Assembly: GCF_013266735.1 (NCBI RefSeq)
Contig: NZ_JABSNU010000003.1
Span: 372,001 to 436,000, forward strand
DNA length: 64,000 nt
Direction: 5' to 3'
From: Pedobacter foliorum
GTDB taxonomy: Bacteria > Bacteroidota > Bacteroidia > Sphingobacteriales > Sphingobacteriaceae
Shown piece after piece: positions 62,911-64,000 of this stretch (the stretch's first letter is position 1; every line of letters begins with the position of its first letter). A model generated the notes under the pieces. The model searched no databases, was not told the origin of the DNA, and saw only the letters and a program-made list of their open reading frames with translations. Position numbers and translations under genes: made by a program.

Positions 62911-64000
62911 ATGAGTCTAAGAAAATTAATAAGTAATAAAACAATAGCGGCACTAGCAGTGATTGTAACTGCATTTGCAAATACAAGCGCGTTTGCACAG
63001 GCGGCCGCTGCAACCGCTGAGAAACCTGTTGATATGGGGCCGATTTATAAAACGGCAACGTTCTATGTTCTTGCATTTTTACTGGTTTGCTTATTTGTAG
63101 CAATAGTTGGTAAGGCATTAAAGGTTTATGAATTGACCCGTGAGGCTCAAGATAAACCGAAAGGAATTAACTGGGATGCAGTAAACGGAGGTTTATTCGC
63201 CTTGTTCCTTATAGTAGGTTTATATGGAGTATATTGGGAATATACAGTTCATGGAAACATGATCTTACCTGAGGCAGCTTCTGAGCATGGTAAGAAAATC
63301 GATCAGATGTTCAATATTACATTGATTCTTACTACTATTGTTTTCATTGTAACACATATTCTTTTATTTGCTTTCGCTTATTTCTATAAACATAGCGGAA
63401 AAAGAAAAGCTTATTACTATCCTCATAACAATACTATTGAACGTATCTGGACTATCATTCCAGCTTTAGTTCTAACAGTTCTTGTGCTTATGGGATTCCT
63501 TACATGGAGATCTATTTTCTATAAAGTTGAAGACCCTAACAATAAGCCTATTAGTATTGAGATAACTTCATCTCAGTTTGCCTGGGCAATTCGTTATGCA
63601 GGTGCTGATGGTGTAGTTGGTTTAAAAAACTATAAATTAATTACTTCAGACAATGCTTTGGGAATTGATTTTAAAGATAAAAAGACATTGGATGATCAAC
63701 TTGCAGAAGTTATGGTTATTCCAGTTAATAAGCCGGTTCGTTTGATTCTTACCAGTAAAGATGTGATCCATAGTTTTTATATGCCACATTTTAGAGTTCA
63801 GTTGAATACTGTACCAGGTATGACATCATATTTTGAATTCACTCCTACAATTACTACTGAGGAGATGAAAGCTAAAACAAATGATCCTAAGTTTAAATAT
63901 TTGTTCTTATGTAACAAGATTTGTGGTGATGGTCACTACAAAATGCAAAGAGAGGTTAAAGTTGTTTCACAAGCGGAATATGATGCTTGGGTTGCTGAAT
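62911..64000 (+). CDS. coxB: Cytochrome c oxidase subunit II, N-terminal part (cut by window edge)
   Basis: At least 363 residues read from the ATG at 62911; the right edge cuts the end. A signal peptide (about 1-29, ending SAFAQ) is followed by three membrane helices, one more than the two of the standard subunit: TATFYVLAFLLVCLFVAIVG, GGLFALFLIVGLYGVYW and FNITLILTTIVFIVTHILLF, then ERIWTIIPALVLTVLVLMGF. The cupredoxin domain holds the CuA site: His in SKDVIHSFYMPHFRVQ and CNKICGDGHYKM with two Cys, His and Met. It donates electrons to subunit I. Position right after actF fits an alternative complex III-oxidase supercomplex. Confidence 0.93.
   Translation, partial: MSLRKLISNKTIAALAVIVTAFANTSAFAQAAAATAEKPVDMGPIYKTATFYVLAFLLVCLFVAIVGKALKVYELTREAQDKPKGINWDAVNGGLFALFLIVGLYGVYWEYTVHGNMILPEAASEHGKKIDQMFNITLILTTIVFIVTHILLFAFAYFYKHSGKRKAYYYPHNNTIERIWTIIPALVLTVLVLMGFLTWRSIFYKVEDPNNKPISIEITSSQFAWAIRYAGADGVVGLKNYKLITSDNALGIDFKDKKTLDDQLAEVMVIPVNKPVRLILTSKDVIHSFYMPHFRVQLNTVPGMTSYFEFTPTITTEEMKAKTNDPKFKYLFLCNKICGDGHYKMQREVKVVSQAEYDAWVAE

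Noticed and set aside
1..64000. tRNA or rRNA genes in the intergenic gaps
   Set aside because: No cloverleaf-like sequence with a T-loop (GTTCGAATC type) or rRNA-like stretch was noticed in the gaps; a dedicated scan would be decisive.

Overview
The window reads as chromosomal DNA of a Bacteroidota bacterium, most likely Sphingobacteriaceae (Pedobacter or a close relative). Grounds: AT-rich coding sequence; near-absence of Shine-Dalgarno sites; promoter-like TAnnTTTG (-7) motifs a few bases upstream of several start codons; Bacteroidota-type families (TonB receptor with carboxypeptidase-like N-terminal domain, TlpA proteins with a long N-terminal region, SPOR and DUF4251 proteins, alternative complex III). 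The species call is inference. No rRNA, tRNA, CRISPR array, phage or insertion-sequence transposase was seen.

Layout. 1-3.9 kb (minus): miaB, a sigma-54 activator, an LptE-type lipoprotein and the start of an acidic protein, apparently one operon. 4.0-7.7 kb: two tandem paralogous AsmA-like envelope proteins with very basic tails. 7.7-12.9 kb (minus): TonB receptor, beta-helix lipoprotein and beta-propeller phytase, probably a phytate-scavenging operon, followed by a TPR/LuxR-type regulator, a GH16 glucanase, a DPP-IV peptidase and an ECF sigma factor coupled to an unusual membrane/beta-barrel protein (to 19.8 kb). 19.9-29.5 kb: a methyltransferase, ilvE, tryptophan 2,3-dioxygenase, a SerB phosphatase fused to a shortened SerA remnant, an epimerase, a degenerate arginase-family protein, a TlpA thioredoxin and purD. 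29.6-46.7 kb: housekeeping genes (secA, dnaG, pgi, prfB with its programmed frameshift) mixed with secreted hydrolases and a frameshifted yraN. 46.7-53.1 kb: a methyltransferase, a BlaI repressor with two tandem BlaR1-like M56 proteins and an Omp85-type barrel. 53.3-64 kb: a deoxyhypusine-synthase-like enzyme, then the respiratory operon actABCDEF (alternative complex III, quinol:cytochrome c oxidoreductase) running into coxB, cut by the right edge.

The most distinctive non-genic structure is a dispersed, imperfectly palindromic repeat of about 83-91 bp (five copies plus a half copy) in intergenic DNA. Each arm is itself a small hairpin, so it looks like a REP/BIME-type element. One copy has supplied the last 21 codons of a methyltransferase gene. 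Other unexplained signals are an 11-bp GC-rich tandem array before purD, an 18-bp perfect dyad overlapping the likely blaI promoter, and a dyad upstream of the phytase/TonB operon. Gene-level oddities are the SerB/SerA fusion lacking the NAD-binding fold, the arginase homologue lacking three of six metal ligands, OstA/LptA-like tails on the two BlaR1-like proteins, and an ECF-sigma partner joining an inner-membrane helix to a beta-barrel-like domain.

All functional calls come from reading motifs and gene order; no database search was possible.
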